A stretch of 5,282 nucleotides of DNA from Treponema sp. UBA4232 (lineage in GTDB: Bacteria; Spirochaetota; Spirochaetia; Treponematales; Treponemataceae), in contig DGXM01000090.1 in the NCBI GenBank assembly GCA_002396325.1, forward strand, positions 1 to 5,282, read 5' to 3'. The notes beneath the pieces are model-generated. The model made no database searches and had not been told where the DNA came from. It was given only the letters and a program-made list of their open reading frames with translations. Numbering within the stretch: position 1 is the stretch's first letter; each line of letters starts with the position of its first letter. Positions 1 through 5,282 of this stretch are shown piece after piece. The translations under genes and the position numbers were made by a program.

Positions 1-21
1 GTGGTTGAAAACACGTTCACC

Positions 22-142
22 ATGCTACGCCCGATTGGAGCCCCGCTTCAGCGTTCCGAATTGACAGCGGAGCTTCAAGTCGGAATGGAGTGACAACGCA
101 AGGGCGGAAAGCGGGAGACGCCGGGGACTGCGTAAGCCGCAT
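22..142. other. GC-rich, foldable non-coding stretch (possible dispersed repeat or structured RNA)
   Basis: This stretch is clearly richer in G and C than the AT-rich DNA that follows it, and no gene in it can be supported. It contains an imperfect hairpin at 52-87: arms 54-59 and 80-85 pair perfectly, 61-64 pairs with 75-78 after one mismatch, and the loop is 65-74. This sits inside a perfect 7-bp outer pairing of 42-48 with 109-115. A small 4-bp hairpin follows (129-132 with 138-141). Short open frames exist on both strands: 22-93 plus (23 codons) and 17-142 minus (41 codons). Neither has a ribosome binding site. The stretch could be a dispersed intergenic repeat, a decayed gene end or an RNA. 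GC-rich DNA pairs by chance, so confidence is low. Confidence 0.3.
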
Positions 143-191
143 AATCAGGTCTTTCGTCCTGTCCTTCGTACTGTATGTTCCTGATTTTGTC

Positions 192-220
192 TTTACAGTC
201 TGAATTATTTTCTATATAAT
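192..220 (+). promoter_or_regulatory. Sigma-70-type promoter of cimA
   Basis: The -35 box is TTTACA (192-197) and the -10 box is TATAAT (215-220), with a 17-bp spacer. The -10 is a perfect match to consensus. Transcription should start near 227, leaving a leader of about 30 nt before the cimA ATG. That is too short for a T-box, riboswitch or leader-peptide attenuator, so control of cimA is probably at initiation or by feedback on the enzyme. Confidence 0.78.
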
Positions 221-256
221 TGGGTATTCTTTTGTTAGAAGCGGCTGGAGGATTCT

Positions 257-1852
257 ATGGTTTCTATCGATATTCTGGACTCTACTTTGCGCGATGGTTC
301 CCAGGGGGAAGGCATTTCATATTCTGTACAGGATAAACTGCATATTGTGAAGGCACTTGACGAGCTTGGAGTGGCGTATATTGAGGCTGGAAACCCGGGG
401 TCGAATCCCAAGGATATGGAATTTTTTCAGCGGGCAAAGGGATTGAAGCTTAATCATGCGAAGCTCGTGGCGTTTGGTTCCACAAGACGGAAAGATTCTT
501 CCTGCGCAGAGGACGCAAATCTTCAGAGTCTTCTTTCGGCAGATACCGAGGATGTGGTGATTTTCGGAAAAAGCTGGGATTTTCAGGTGACGGATATTCT
601 GCATGCAACTCTTAAAGAAAATCTTGAGATGATACGCGACACCTGCGAGTATCTTACCAAACGCGGACGGAATGTCATTTACGATGCCGAGCATTTTTTC
701 ACCGGTTATCAGAAAAACAGCGAATATGCAATGAAATCCCTTCAGGCCGCCGTTGACGGAGGGGCTACGGTTTTGTGTCTTTGCGAGACAAAGGGCGGGT
801 GCATGATGAACGACCTTCGCAGGGCCGTGGCCGCAGTGGTTGAAAAGTTCGGGAAGGCGGTAAAAATCGGTATACACACGCACAATGACTCCGGTCTTGC
901 AGTTGCCAATTCTCTTATTGCGGTTGAGGAGGGTGCCACTCATGTTCAGGGAGTTCTTTTGGGATTCGGAGAACGCACGGGTAACGCGAATCTTTCCACA
1001 ATCATTGCAAACCTGCAGATTAAAATGGGGAAAAGATGCATACCCGAGGAAAATCTGGTGAATCTTACTTCCATCTGCAAAAGAGTTTCTGAAATCACGA
1101 ATATTCCGCTTGATGCAGGCCTTCCCTATGTTGGACAGAATGCTTTTGCCCACAAGGCCGGTATGCACATTGACGCTGTGCTGAAGAATCCTGCCGCCTA
1201 CGAACACGTCAGCCCCGACACTGTTGGAAACGAGAGAGTGTTCCTGATGAGTGAAGTGGCCGGACGCAGCATGATAATAGAAAAAATCAACAAGTTTGAC
1301 CCCGGCATCAAAAAGTCCGATCCTGTTGTGGCGGAAATCATAAAGCAGGTGAAGGATCTTGAGCACGAGGGATATCAGTTTGAAGGCGCCGACGGAAGTT
1401 TCGAGCTTTTGGTTAGAAAGGCCATTGGAAAATACCAGCCCTTCTTCAAACTGCACTACTACAAGACCAGCGGAGAGATTCCTCTTGTGGAAGACGGACT
1501 TTACGCTTTCGCACAGGTGAAGATTGCCGTTGAGGACCACATTGAAGTAGCCGCAGGTGAGGGAAACGGACCTGTCAACGCTCTGGACAAAGCACTCCGC
1601 TCGGCACTGAAGACGTTCTATCCTTCCGTAATGCAGATACGGCTCACCGACTATAAAGTCCGCGTTCTTGACGGAAAAAGCGCCACTGCAAGCCGTGTAC
1701 GTGTTTTGATTGAAAGCTCGGACGGAAGCGACAGTTGGACTACGATGGGGGTCAGCTGCGACGTTGTTGAAGCGTCATGGATGGCTCTTGTTGATTCATT
1801 CGAATACAAACTGATTAAGGACATTGAAAAGAAGTATCATAAATACATTTGA
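257..1852 (+). CDS. cimA: (R)-citramalate synthase CimA
   Basis: This cytosolic enzyme condenses pyruvate with acetyl-CoA to (R)-citramalate, the first step of the threonine-independent route to 2-oxobutyrate and isoleucine. The 531-residue length fits the long CimA subfamily of the DRE-TIM metallolyases. The N-terminal TIM barrel opens with DSTLRDGSQGEG (residues 8-19) carrying catalytic Arg12 and metal ligand Asp13. The metal-binding HTHND motif (207-211) and GERTGNANL (238-246, with Asn243) complete the divalent metal site. Residues 287-305 (GLPYVGQNAFAHKAGMHID) match the barrel-to-linker segment of the isopropylmalate/citramalate synthases. The C-terminal part from about 395 to 525 matches the LeuA-type allosteric dimer domain, where isoleucine would be expected to bind. 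The ATG is preceded by GGAGG (247-251) at 5 nt, and by a strong promoter. The residues around the motifs fit CimA better than 2-isopropylmalate or homocitrate synthase, which remain the less likely alternatives. The gene appears monocistronic. Confidence 0.93.
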   Translation: MVSIDILDSTLRDGSQGEGISYSVQDKLHIVKALDELGVAYIEAGNPGSNPKDMEFFQRAKGLKLNHAKLVAFGSTRRKDSSCAEDANLQSLLSADTEDVVIFGKSWDFQVTDILHATLKENLEMIRDTCEYLTKRGRNVIYDAEHFFTGYQKNSEYAMKSLQAAVDGGATVLCLCETKGGCMMNDLRRAVAAVVEKFGKAVKIGIHTHNDSGLAVANSLIAVEEGATHVQGVLLGFGERTGNANLSTIIANLQIKMGKRCIPEENLVNLTSICKRVSEITNIPLDAGLPYVGQNAFAHKAGMHIDAVLKNPAAYEHVSPDTVGNERVFLMSEVAGRSMIIEKINKFDPGIKKSDPVVAEIIKQVKDLEHEGYQFEGADGSFELLVRKAIGKYQPFFKLHYYKTSGEIPLVEDGLYAFAQVKIAVEDHIEVAAGEGNGPVNALDKALRSALKTFYPSVMQIRLTDYKVRVLDGKSATASRVRVLIESSDGSDSWTTMGVSCDVVEASWMALVDSFEYKLIKDIEKKYHKYI

Positions 1853-1867
1853 GTAAGGATTTGAAGT

Positions 1868-1903
1868 AAAAAAAATCCTGTACTGACAAAAGCCGGTACA
1901 GGA
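1868..1903 (-). terminator. Rho-independent terminator of ssrA
   Basis: Read on the minus strand, arms TCCTGTAC (1896-1903) and GTACAGGA (1876-1883) pair over 8 bp. The stem is extended by a G-U and a G-C pair and is followed directly by eight T (complement of the A run 1868-1875). It lies 25 nt past the mature tmRNA 3' end. On the plus strand no T run follows the stem, so it is directional for ssrA and not an obvious terminator for cimA. Confidence 0.87.
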
Positions 1904-1927
1904 CATTCAACAAAAAATGCGGATAAT

Positions 1928-2303
1928 TGGAGGTGGCGGGAATTGAACCCGCGTCCAAACAAGCTGGCCAGGCGCCTCTACAGGTTTATTAGGGCGAGGT
2001 GGTTGTCGGGAAACGGTAGCAGCCCCAAAAGCGTCGTCTCCGTATTTCGGATAAAGTCCCGCGAAAAACCCGAACATAGTCCGCGGCAAGTCCCTGTTTG
2101 TGACAGAAGCTCATGGCGTTAGGAACAGCACCCCACAAGTTCCGGGCTCAGCTACAATTAAGCAGCAAGAGCCTGCTGAGCGTTTTCAGACACTTCGTCT
2201 TCTCTACGTTTAGCAGTTATTGTTTTCACCTGTATCAGAGACCAGATGACAGCCTCACCTGCAGCACAAGATCACTCTTATCTGTCGAAACCGGGGCACC
2301 CCC
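1928..2303 (-). ncRNA. ssrA: Transfer-messenger RNA (tmRNA)
   Basis: tmRNA, with SmpB, frees ribosomes stalled on broken mRNA and tags the nascent protein for proteolysis. The gene is the standard one-piece form, 376 nt. The 5' end GGGGGTG (2303-2297) pairs with CACCTCC (1935-1929) to form a 7-bp acceptor stem. Its third pair is G-U, the identity element for alanyl-tRNA synthetase. The T arm is GCGGG, loop TTCAATT, CCCGC (1952-1936), and the discriminator A is at 1928. The conserved GGTTTCGAC follows the acceptor stem. A long-range helix (H2) is visible between GCTGCAGGTG near the 5' end and CGCCTGGCCAGC just before the T arm. The terminal CCA is not encoded: the next genomic bases read ATT, so CCA must be added after processing. 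The short 5' leader would be removed by RNase P. A tag frame lies at 2158-2214. Confidence 0.97.
2158..2214 (-). other. tmRNA tag-peptide reading frame (resume codon to stop)
   Basis: Reading starts at the likely resume codon GCT (2214-2212) and gives AKRREDEVSENAQQALAA, then TAA (2160-2158). The end ALAA is the usual C-terminal degron recognised by ClpXP-type proteases. The resume codon is alanine and has an A at position -4, as in known tmRNAs. With the alanine carried on tmRNA itself, 19 residues would be added to a rescued protein. The resume codon is inferred, since ACT and ATA lie upstream in the same frame without a stop. The ALAA end and the stop codon are firm. Confidence 0.86.
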
Positions 2304-2315
2304 GTTCTTATAAGG

Positions 2316-2344
2316 AGTATAGGAAAAAAACAGTAAATTGTCAA
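2316..2344 (-). promoter_or_regulatory. Sigma-70 promoter of ssrA
   Basis: On the minus strand the -35 is a perfect TTGACA (2344-2339) and the -10 is TATACT (2321-2316), with a 17-bp spacer. The -10 ends 12 nt before the mature tmRNA 5' end, so the primary transcript would carry a leader of about 5 nt. The strength fits an abundant housekeeping RNA. The spacer contains a run of seven T (complement of 2324-2330). Confidence 0.87.
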
Positions 2345-2345
2345 G

Positions 2346-2382
2346 AAAAATGCCACCCCCGGTTGAGGGCACTGCATTTTTT
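2346..2382 (-). terminator. Terminator of the partner-switch operon (stem works in both directions)
   Basis: Arms 2346-2353 (AAAAATGC on the plus strand) and 2374-2381 (GCATTTTT) pair perfectly over 8 bp. An inner CCC/GGG pairing (2357-2359 with 2367-2369) sits across an internal loop. Read on the minus strand the stem ends in TTTTT, 7 nt after the kinase stop codon. Read on the plus strand it ends in TTTTTT, so it can act in either direction. Its 3' foot is one base from the ssrA -35 box. Confidence 0.8.
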
Positions 2383-2388
2383 CAAGTT

Positions 2389-2937
2389 TTACTCGTCTAT
2401 GGTGACACCATGACGCTTCTGCTGGAATTTCTTGAGCATGGCAACTCCGTTACGCTTGTCGTTGTAGACAAATCCGCCGTTCCAGTATTCAAGAGCTGCA
2501 AAAAGCGCGTTACCACCGTCCTGCTCATCAGACTGCTTGGTGCGGAATGTAACGTAATTTGTCAGTTCCTCAAAGTTTGAATTGTGCAGACAGTCCAATC
2601 GTTTTCGGTTGAACTCATTCCACTTCTCCAGATCCTTGAAGCCTTCACCTTCATCCTCAACGATGATGTGGGCGTGTGTTGCACTGAATGAATACCACAC
2701 ATGAATCTTTTTGTTGATATCGCAGTGGTTTCCGTGCTTGACACCGTTCTTGATGATTTCAGAAATCTGCTGTTCGAGCAAATTTATTTCCTTGATTTCC
2801 AAGGGTGCTGACTGAACTATAAGCAGCGTGAAGTAACGTATCTGGCGGAAATCAGACGGAAACTCCTTGTAAAGCATATTCGCCTTGTCGAACAAGGGAT
2901 CATTGCTGTCAGAGCGCAGTTCTTTTATTGCTTCCAT
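2389..2937 (-). CDS. RsbW/SpoIIAB-like HATPase, probable STAS-protein kinase / anti-sigma-type regulator
   Basis: This cytosolic 182-residue protein has the GHKL ATP-binding fold of partner-switch kinases. The N box reads SEIIKNGVKHGN (59-70). Glu60 lies four residues before Asn64, the spacing of the catalytic Glu and Mg-binding Asn in SpoIIAB. The G1 box is DEGEGF (95-100). The lid and G2 region is unusual: a long charged segment (about 101-140) leads to DGGNAL (140-145) instead of the usual RGxGL-type glycine motif. The last strands (VAMLKKF, 165-171) fit the fold end. The inferred role is to phosphorylate the STAS protein encoded just upstream and bind it, or another target, depending on phosphorylation. 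No sigma factor is in the operon, so calling it an anti-sigma factor is by analogy only. The ATG is 12 nt after the STAS stop, which suggests translational coupling. It is the last gene before a terminator. Confidence 0.85.
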   Translation of the reverse strand: MEAIKELRSDSNDPLFDKANMLYKEFPSDFRQIRYFTLLIVQSAPLEIKEINLLEQQISEIIKNGVKHGNHCDINKKIHVWYSFSATHAHIIVEDEGEGFKDLEKWNEFNRKRLDCLHNSNFEELTNYVTFRTKQSDEQDGGNALFAALEYWNGGFVYNDKRNGVAMLKKFQQKRHGVTIDE

Positions 2938-2939
2938 GT

Positions 2940-2948
2940 CCTCCCCCC
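2940..2948 (-). promoter_or_regulatory. G-rich ribosome binding site of the HATPase gene, unusually close to the start
   Basis: On the minus strand GGGGGGAGG ends only 2 nt before the ATG (2937-2935) and fills most of the 12-nt gap after the STAS stop codon. The GGAGG core is closer than the usual 5-9 nt. The extra G residues may allow a shifted pairing, and ribosomes ending the STAS gene may re-initiate here. No in-frame start lies between the STAS stop and this ATG, so the start is well fixed. Confidence 0.65.
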
Positions 2949-2949
2949 G

Positions 2950-3288
2950 TTACTCGTTAATCATCAAGAGGGCTTCTTCCACAGAGTTTGCAATCGGGAA
3001 ATAACCCATAAGTTTTGTAAGCTCAATAACCTTTTTTACAGAACCGTGGATGTTGGAAATATACAGTTTCAGGTTCATCTTCTTGATGGTTGAACAAATG
3101 TAAATGAGAGCACCGATTCCGGAAGAGTCAATGTAGTCAACCTGCTCCAAGTTGATGACAAAAGACTTCACGTTCTTCTCGAGCATCTTCATAACCAACT
3201 CTTTAAGTTTGTAAGAATTGTACAAGTCCATTTCGCCGTTCACATCGATAATGTAAACTTCACCGTTCTTGCGTATTTTCAGTTCCAT
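2950..3288 (-). CDS. STAS-domain anti-sigma-factor antagonist (SpoIIAA/RsbV family)
   Basis: This cytosolic switch protein has 112 residues, the usual length for a single STAS domain. The opening strands (EVYIIDVNGEMDLYNSYKL, 10-28) match the family's 'G.lD' start. The phosphorylation motif YIDSSGIGAL (52-61) is intact. Ser55, directly after Asp54, corresponds to the phosphorylated serine of SpoIIAA and RsbV. In that family the unphosphorylated form binds the partner kinase and the phosphorylated form is released, then reset by a PP2C phosphatase. Both expected partners are encoded on either side in the same operon: the phosphatase 23 nt upstream and the kinase 12 nt downstream. The ATG has AAGGAG (3301-3296) 7 nt upstream. 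The family is clear, but the downstream target of the switch is not visible here. Confidence 0.95.
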   Translation of the reverse strand: MELKIRKNGEVYIIDVNGEMDLYNSYKLKELVMKMLEKNVKSFVINLEQVDYIDSSGIGALIYICSTIKKMNLKLYISNIHGSVKKVIELTKLMGYFPIANSVEEALLMINE

Positions 3289-3311
3289 ATGTGTTCTCCT
3301 TAGTGCACAAT

Positions 3312-5009
3312 TTACTGTATTTTTATTATCAGCAGCGACTCGTCATCATGTTGATCGGCATTGCCACTGAATTTTTTTACTTCAGCCTTGACAAGGTTTG
3401 CAAGTTCTTTGCTCGGTTTGGCATGATTTTTCTTCACCAAGTCAAGCAGAGCATCCGCCGTGAATTGCTGTCCGTCTTCGTTCAGCGCTTCAACTATACC
3501 ATCGGTATATGTTATTATTATATCACCACTTTTGACTTTTTGCACGAAATCTTTGTATTCCGACGTTTTTTCCACACCGATCGGGTCGGTTGACTGTGAA
3601 ATCTGCTTTATTTCGTCAGTTTCGGAATTGTAATAGCACACCGGAATCACGCCGCCTGTGGCAAATTCAATACTTTGCGTGAGCGGATTGTAATTTATGA
3701 GCGCCAAAGAGCCAAAATGGTCGGTACTGTATGATTCCGAAGAAATGCCTTTATTTACCCATGTAAGGATTTTTCCGGCGGACTGGGTTGTATTCACCAC
3801 AAGATGAAGCATGGCACGAAGCATTGTCATCACGGTCATACTGTTTATTCCCTTTCCGGCAATATCGCTCATTATGAAAGAAACACGGTCTTTTCTCGAT
3901 ACAATCACATCGTAATAGTCACCGCAGACACCGGCCGAAGGATTCCACACGGTTCCCATCTGAATGCCTTTGACAAGAGGAAGTTTCGCAGGTTTGAGCA
4001 TATCCTGAATACGTCCGGCTATTTCAGACTCCTTGTTCATTTCACTCTTTTCTATTATATCCTTAACCGCAATGACATTCTGAATAGTCGCGGCGGCAAA
4101 ATCGGTAAGGGTTGAGGCGGTCTTCAAGTGGTCCTCATTGAATTTTTCGGTTCCGTTTTTGCGGGCATAGGCTGTAACTCCGATTACAGTGTCCTGAATC
4201 TTCATAGGAACGATTATGTAACTTCCGCACTCAAGGAATTCCTCAGGTCCGTTCTGGTAGATGCGGTCATCCATTTCAGGCTTTGTAATGAGTTCTGCTC
4301 TTCCTGATTTTGCGATTTCCCCGAAAATATTGTCACTAAGCGGGAATGAAGCGAATTTAAAGCTGGTTGAAACGCGGACAGGCTTATGAGGCAGGTCTGA
4401 AGGCAGCTTGTACGGCGGCGGGAAATCCCCTTCGAAAGCCTTGACCGAAATCAAATCCTCAAAGTCATCAACCATGAGGATTGCGGCTCCGTCTGCATTG
4501 ATTTGATCCTTAATCGTCTTGTTGATGTAATTAAGGAAACTGTTGTATCCTTGGTCGGAAGTATATGCGGTTGCCGCCTGGGCCATAAAATCACGGTTAA
4601 TATCCATAAGGGAAAGCTCGTTTTCAGAAAGATCCCTTGACTTTTCCTCTGCCTTCTGACTCTGCTCGGCCATTTTCTGAGCTTTTTCATTATATGAATG
4701 AGGCACAAGAACATCGATTTTCTTAGGTTCGAAAGTGGCAAGCATGTATCCGTAAGGAATAAACAAGAAAAGAGCGATAAGAATTGAAACCGCATAAAAA
4801 ACCATTGCGGAACCGTCGGCATTTCCAGAAAGCAAACGGGAACCGGTAATCAGACTGGAAACAAAAAGTATCAAATCCGCTGCAAAAACAATGAAACTGA
4901 CGCGGGCAGTGCTCCTTTTACGCACTATAAACAGCAAAGGCAGCAAAACCAATGCGACTATAGCGATTGCGAAAATCGGAATGTAAGCGAAACTGTCATT
5001 AAATGTCAA
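3312..5009 (-). CDS. Membrane-anchored GAF/PP2C-type serine phosphatase (SpoIIE/RsbU family)
   Basis: The likely role is to remove phosphate from Ser55 of the STAS protein encoded next, turning the switch on in response to a signal. With the TTG start the protein has 565 residues. Three membrane helices are seen at about 7-29, 37-56 and 68-90. KRSTAR after the first helix suggests an outside N terminus and a cytosolic C-terminal body. A charged, probably helical linker spans 105-135. A GAF-like domain spans about 150-315 and ends in YIIVPMKIQDTVIGV (264-278). A connector helix (about 316-340, ending RIQDMLKP) leads to the PP2C domain. The metal-binding motifs are complete: GDYYD (363-367), SDIAGKG (381-387), YTDG (501-504) and DDESLL (555-560). 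An active enzyme is therefore expected. A GTG at 5084-5082 would lengthen the protein by 25 residues, but it lies upstream of the promoter -10 box, so the TTG is preferred. First gene of the operon. Confidence 0.92.
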   Translation of the reverse strand: MTFNDSFAYIPIFAIAIVALVLLPLLFIVRKRSTARVSFIVFAADLILFVSSLITGSRLLSGNADGSAMVFYAVSILIALFLFIPYGYMLATFEPKKIDVLVPHSYNEKAQKMAEQSQKAEEKSRDLSENELSLMDINRDFMAQAATAYTSDQGYNSFLNYINKTIKDQINADGAAILMVDDFEDLISVKAFEGDFPPPYKLPSDLPHKPVRVSTSFKFASFPLSDNIFGEIAKSGRAELITKPEMDDRIYQNGPEEFLECGSYIIVPMKIQDTVIGVTAYARKNGTEKFNEDHLKTASTLTDFAAATIQNVIAVKDIIEKSEMNKESEIAGRIQDMLKPAKLPLVKGIQMGTVWNPSAGVCGDYYDVIVSRKDRVSFIMSDIAGKGINSMTVMTMLRAMLHLVVNTTQSAGKILTWVNKGISSESYSTDHFGSLALINYNPLTQSIEFATGGVIPVCYYNSETDEIKQISQSTDPIGVEKTSEYKDFVQKVKSGDIIITYTDGIVEALNEDGQQFTADALLDLVKKNHAKPSKELANLVKAEVKKFSGNADQHDDESLLIIKIQ

Positions 5010-5016
5010 AGTAGCA

Positions 5017-5021
5017 CTCCC
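5017..5021 (-). promoter_or_regulatory. Ribosome binding site fixing the TTG start of the phosphatase
   Basis: On the minus strand GGGAG (5021-5017) lies 7 nt before TTG (5009-5007). The upstream in-frame GTG at 5084-5082 has no purine-rich site before it. The N terminus from the TTG runs almost directly into the first membrane helix, as expected for a family member. Confidence 0.78.
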
Positions 5022-5074
5022 TGCACCATTTTTTCTCTGTCCGAAGCAAATCCAGTTTTTTGGATATACTTGAG

Positions 5075-5103
5075 ATTGTAGCACTGAAATATGGTACCGT
5101 CAA
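5075..5103 (-). promoter_or_regulatory. Sigma-70-type promoter of the phosphatase-STAS-kinase operon
   Basis: On the minus strand the -35 is TTGACG (5103-5098) and the -10 is TACAAT (5080-5075), with a 17-bp spacer. Transcription would start near 5068, giving a leader of about 60 nt before the TTG. The boxes are of housekeeping type, so the operon itself need not depend on the alternative sigma factor it may control. Confidence 0.8.
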
Positions 5104-5282
5104 GATTTTTTCTCCATTTAACCTTATCGGCAAAAAAGTTCCACTACATAATCCAAATTTTCAAATGATTGAATTCCTCAGAGTTATTCCAGGGTCTCAG
5201 CATGATATTAACTTTGTCTTAATATAGTTCAGTTTTTTTTAGAATAAATCTTTGCAATGTATTTTCCCTTAAAAAAGAACAG

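Noticed and set aside
22..93. 23-codon plus-strand frame ending at 93 that could be the end of an upstream gene
   Set aside because: The frame is open from the window edge but only for 30 codons, matches no family I know, and has no ribosome site at its ATG. Sequence to the left would be needed.
17..142. 41-codon minus-strand frame in the GC-rich stretch
   Set aside because: No ribosome binding site or promoter can be seen, and GC-rich DNA gives long open frames by chance. It is reported only as part of the island.
317..1540. 407-codon open frame on the minus strand inside cimA
   Set aside because: It lies fully opposite cimA, shows no recognisable family, and its composition (many Cys, His, Phe) looks like an antisense shadow of a well-conserved enzyme gene.
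1907..2089. 60-codon minus-strand open frame over the tmRNA 3' half
   Set aside because: It overlaps the clear tmRNA structure including the T arm; its translation is RNA sequence, not protein.
2113..2313. 66-codon plus-strand open frame over the tmRNA 5' half
   Set aside because: It is antisense to the tmRNA tag region and acceptor stem, with no ribosome binding site.
3291..4115. Plus-strand open frames of about 100 codons opposite the phosphatase gene
   Set aside because: They are antisense to the conserved PP2C domain and lack start signals or recognisable domains.
5144..5203. 19-codon minus-strand frame upstream of the operon promoter, which might be a leader peptide
   Set aside because: It lies upstream of the operon transcription start, has no convincing ribosome site, and so cannot be a leader of that mRNA.
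5214..5245. Possible plus-strand promoter for a gene to the right of the window (TTGTCT and TAGAAT)
   Set aside because: The spacer is 20 bp, the region is very AT-rich, and no downstream gene is visible to support it.

Overview
The window looks like chromosomal DNA from a spirochaete, most likely a Treponema-type host-associated species. The clues are the three-gene partner-switch cassette, the gene style (GGAG-type ribosome sites, TTG start use, moderate GC by eye) and the tmRNA. The genus is an inference from general resemblance. No rRNA or marker protein here fixes it, and no mobile element or CRISPR array is visible.

Layout from left to right. Positions 1-256 hold no convincing gene. 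A GC-rich, foldable stretch lies at about 22-142, followed by an AT-rich segment with a near-consensus sigma-70 promoter (192-220). That promoter drives a complete citramalate synthase gene, cimA (257-1852, + strand). Next, on the minus strand, comes a one-piece tmRNA gene, ssrA (1928-2303). It has its own terminator (1868-1903), its own strong promoter (2316-2344) and a readable 18-codon tag frame. cimA and ssrA converge. Positions 2346-2382 form a stem-loop that ends the next minus-strand operon and sits one base from the ssrA -35 box.

The right half is one minus-strand operon, transcribed from a promoter at 5075-5103. In order it encodes a membrane-anchored GAF/PP2C (SpoIIE/RsbU-type) phosphatase (3312-5009, TTG start), a STAS anti-sigma-factor antagonist (2950-3288) and a RsbW/SpoIIAB-like HATPase kinase (2389-2937). 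Gaps between the genes are 23 and 12 nt. Positions 5104-5282 hold no gene that I can support.

How the parts work together. CimA makes (R)-citramalate from pyruvate and acetyl-CoA, the threonine-independent entry to isoleucine synthesis. tmRNA with SmpB (not in this window) rescues stalled ribosomes. The operon has all three enzymatic parts of a partner switch. The kinase would phosphorylate the STAS protein on Ser55, the phosphatase would remove that phosphate in response to a membrane or GAF signal, and the unphosphorylated STAS protein would sequester the kinase. No sigma factor is co-transcribed, so the output of the switch is unknown. This is the most interesting open question in the window.
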